Assembly (NCBI GenBank): GCA_963575745.1
Contig: CAUYUJ010014346.1
Span: 44,856-108,855, forward strand
Direction of reading: 5' to 3'
From: Prorocentrum cordatum
Taxonomy: Eukaryota > Sar > Dinophyceae > Prorocentrales > Prorocentraceae
Length of the DNA: 64,000 nucleotides
Both the position numbers and the translations under genes were made by a program. The notes beneath the pieces are model-generated. The model was not told the DNA's origin. It worked only from the letters and a program-made list of their open reading frames with translations, and searched no databases. This document shows, piece after piece, positions 63,845-64,000 of this stretch. Within the stretch, counting starts at the first letter, position 1, and each line of letters begins with the position of its first letter.

Positions 63845-64000
63845 GGGGGGCGGCGGCGACGACGACGGCAACGACGATGGAGACGGCGACAGCGGCGACG
63901 ACGGCGACGACGACGGTGACGACGACGGCGGCGACGACGACGACAGTGAAGACGACGACGACGACGATGACGGCGCTGCCTTTGCTGACGACTACGCCAG
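63845..64000. repeat. ACGACGGCG microsatellite (runs off the window)
   Basis: GACGACG and GGCGACG repeats to the window end. Confidence 0.9.

Overview
The window looks like nuclear DNA of a dinoflagellate alga. Three independent observations support this. (1) A decayed non-LTR retrotransposon on the minus strand (about 14.2-24.5 kb) carries reverse-transcriptase blocks of the kind I know from dinoflagellate LINEs: GTRPG..IAD, a (V)DD catalytic pair, a 'LLFNAGTW' segment and a C-terminal CxxC...C finger. (2) The last exons of a PIF1-like helicase gene (about 35.0-35.5 kb, minus) join in frame across a 146-bp intron with a GC donor and an AG acceptor; non-canonical donors are common in dinoflagellates. 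(3) At 28.24 kb there is a relic that matches the 3' end of the dinoflagellate trans-spliced leader, of the type left when mRNAs are reverse-transcribed back into the genome. Genus cannot be told. None of this could be checked by database search.

The window is about nine-tenths repeats. Long open reading frames over CCT/GGA, CAT, CT or satellite arrays are artefacts of repeat periods divisible by three and are not annotated as genes.

Layout. 0-9 kb: G-rich and CAT/CCT/CT microsatellites, one perfect-armed foldback element (3.3 kb), no gene. 9-13.5 kb: two related foldback elements, a 73-bp satellite, a degenerate GAGTCTGAGTG array, a 150-bp satellite and a 15-bp array. 14-24.5 kb: the LINE, split by a 1.49-kb element with terminal inverted repeats and a 6-bp target duplication. 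24.6-33.8 kb: microsatellites, CCAAGAGGCC-type arrays, the spliced-leader relic with an unassigned membrane-like reading frame, a tRNA-like fragment. 33.8-40.9 kb: a 7.1-kb block with 26-bp identical inverted ends and pyrimidine tracts just inside them; it holds the helicase exons, about 20 copies of a 90-bp satellite, an AT-rich array and a 2.1-kb array of about 32-bp units with three long hairpins. 40.9-49 kb: further arrays, a repeated 20-bp palindrome around a TTCCC tract, a possible RT scrap, an unassigned unique region and a 100-base N gap. 49-53 kb: two arrays of one ~97-bp satellite in opposite orientation. 53-64 kb: foldback elements, a pair of 262-bp direct repeats exactly 5,350 bp apart, a 431-bp tandem duplication, a 75-bp satellite, a 1-kb TTTAGC array and a further CCAAGAGGCC array.

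The genes do not form a pathway. The only recognisable coding matter is one retroelement (defective), the tail of one helicase gene, and scraps. The best candidates for something undescribed are the 7.1-kb inverted-end block that contains helicase exons, the nested TIR element, and the families of short foldback elements.
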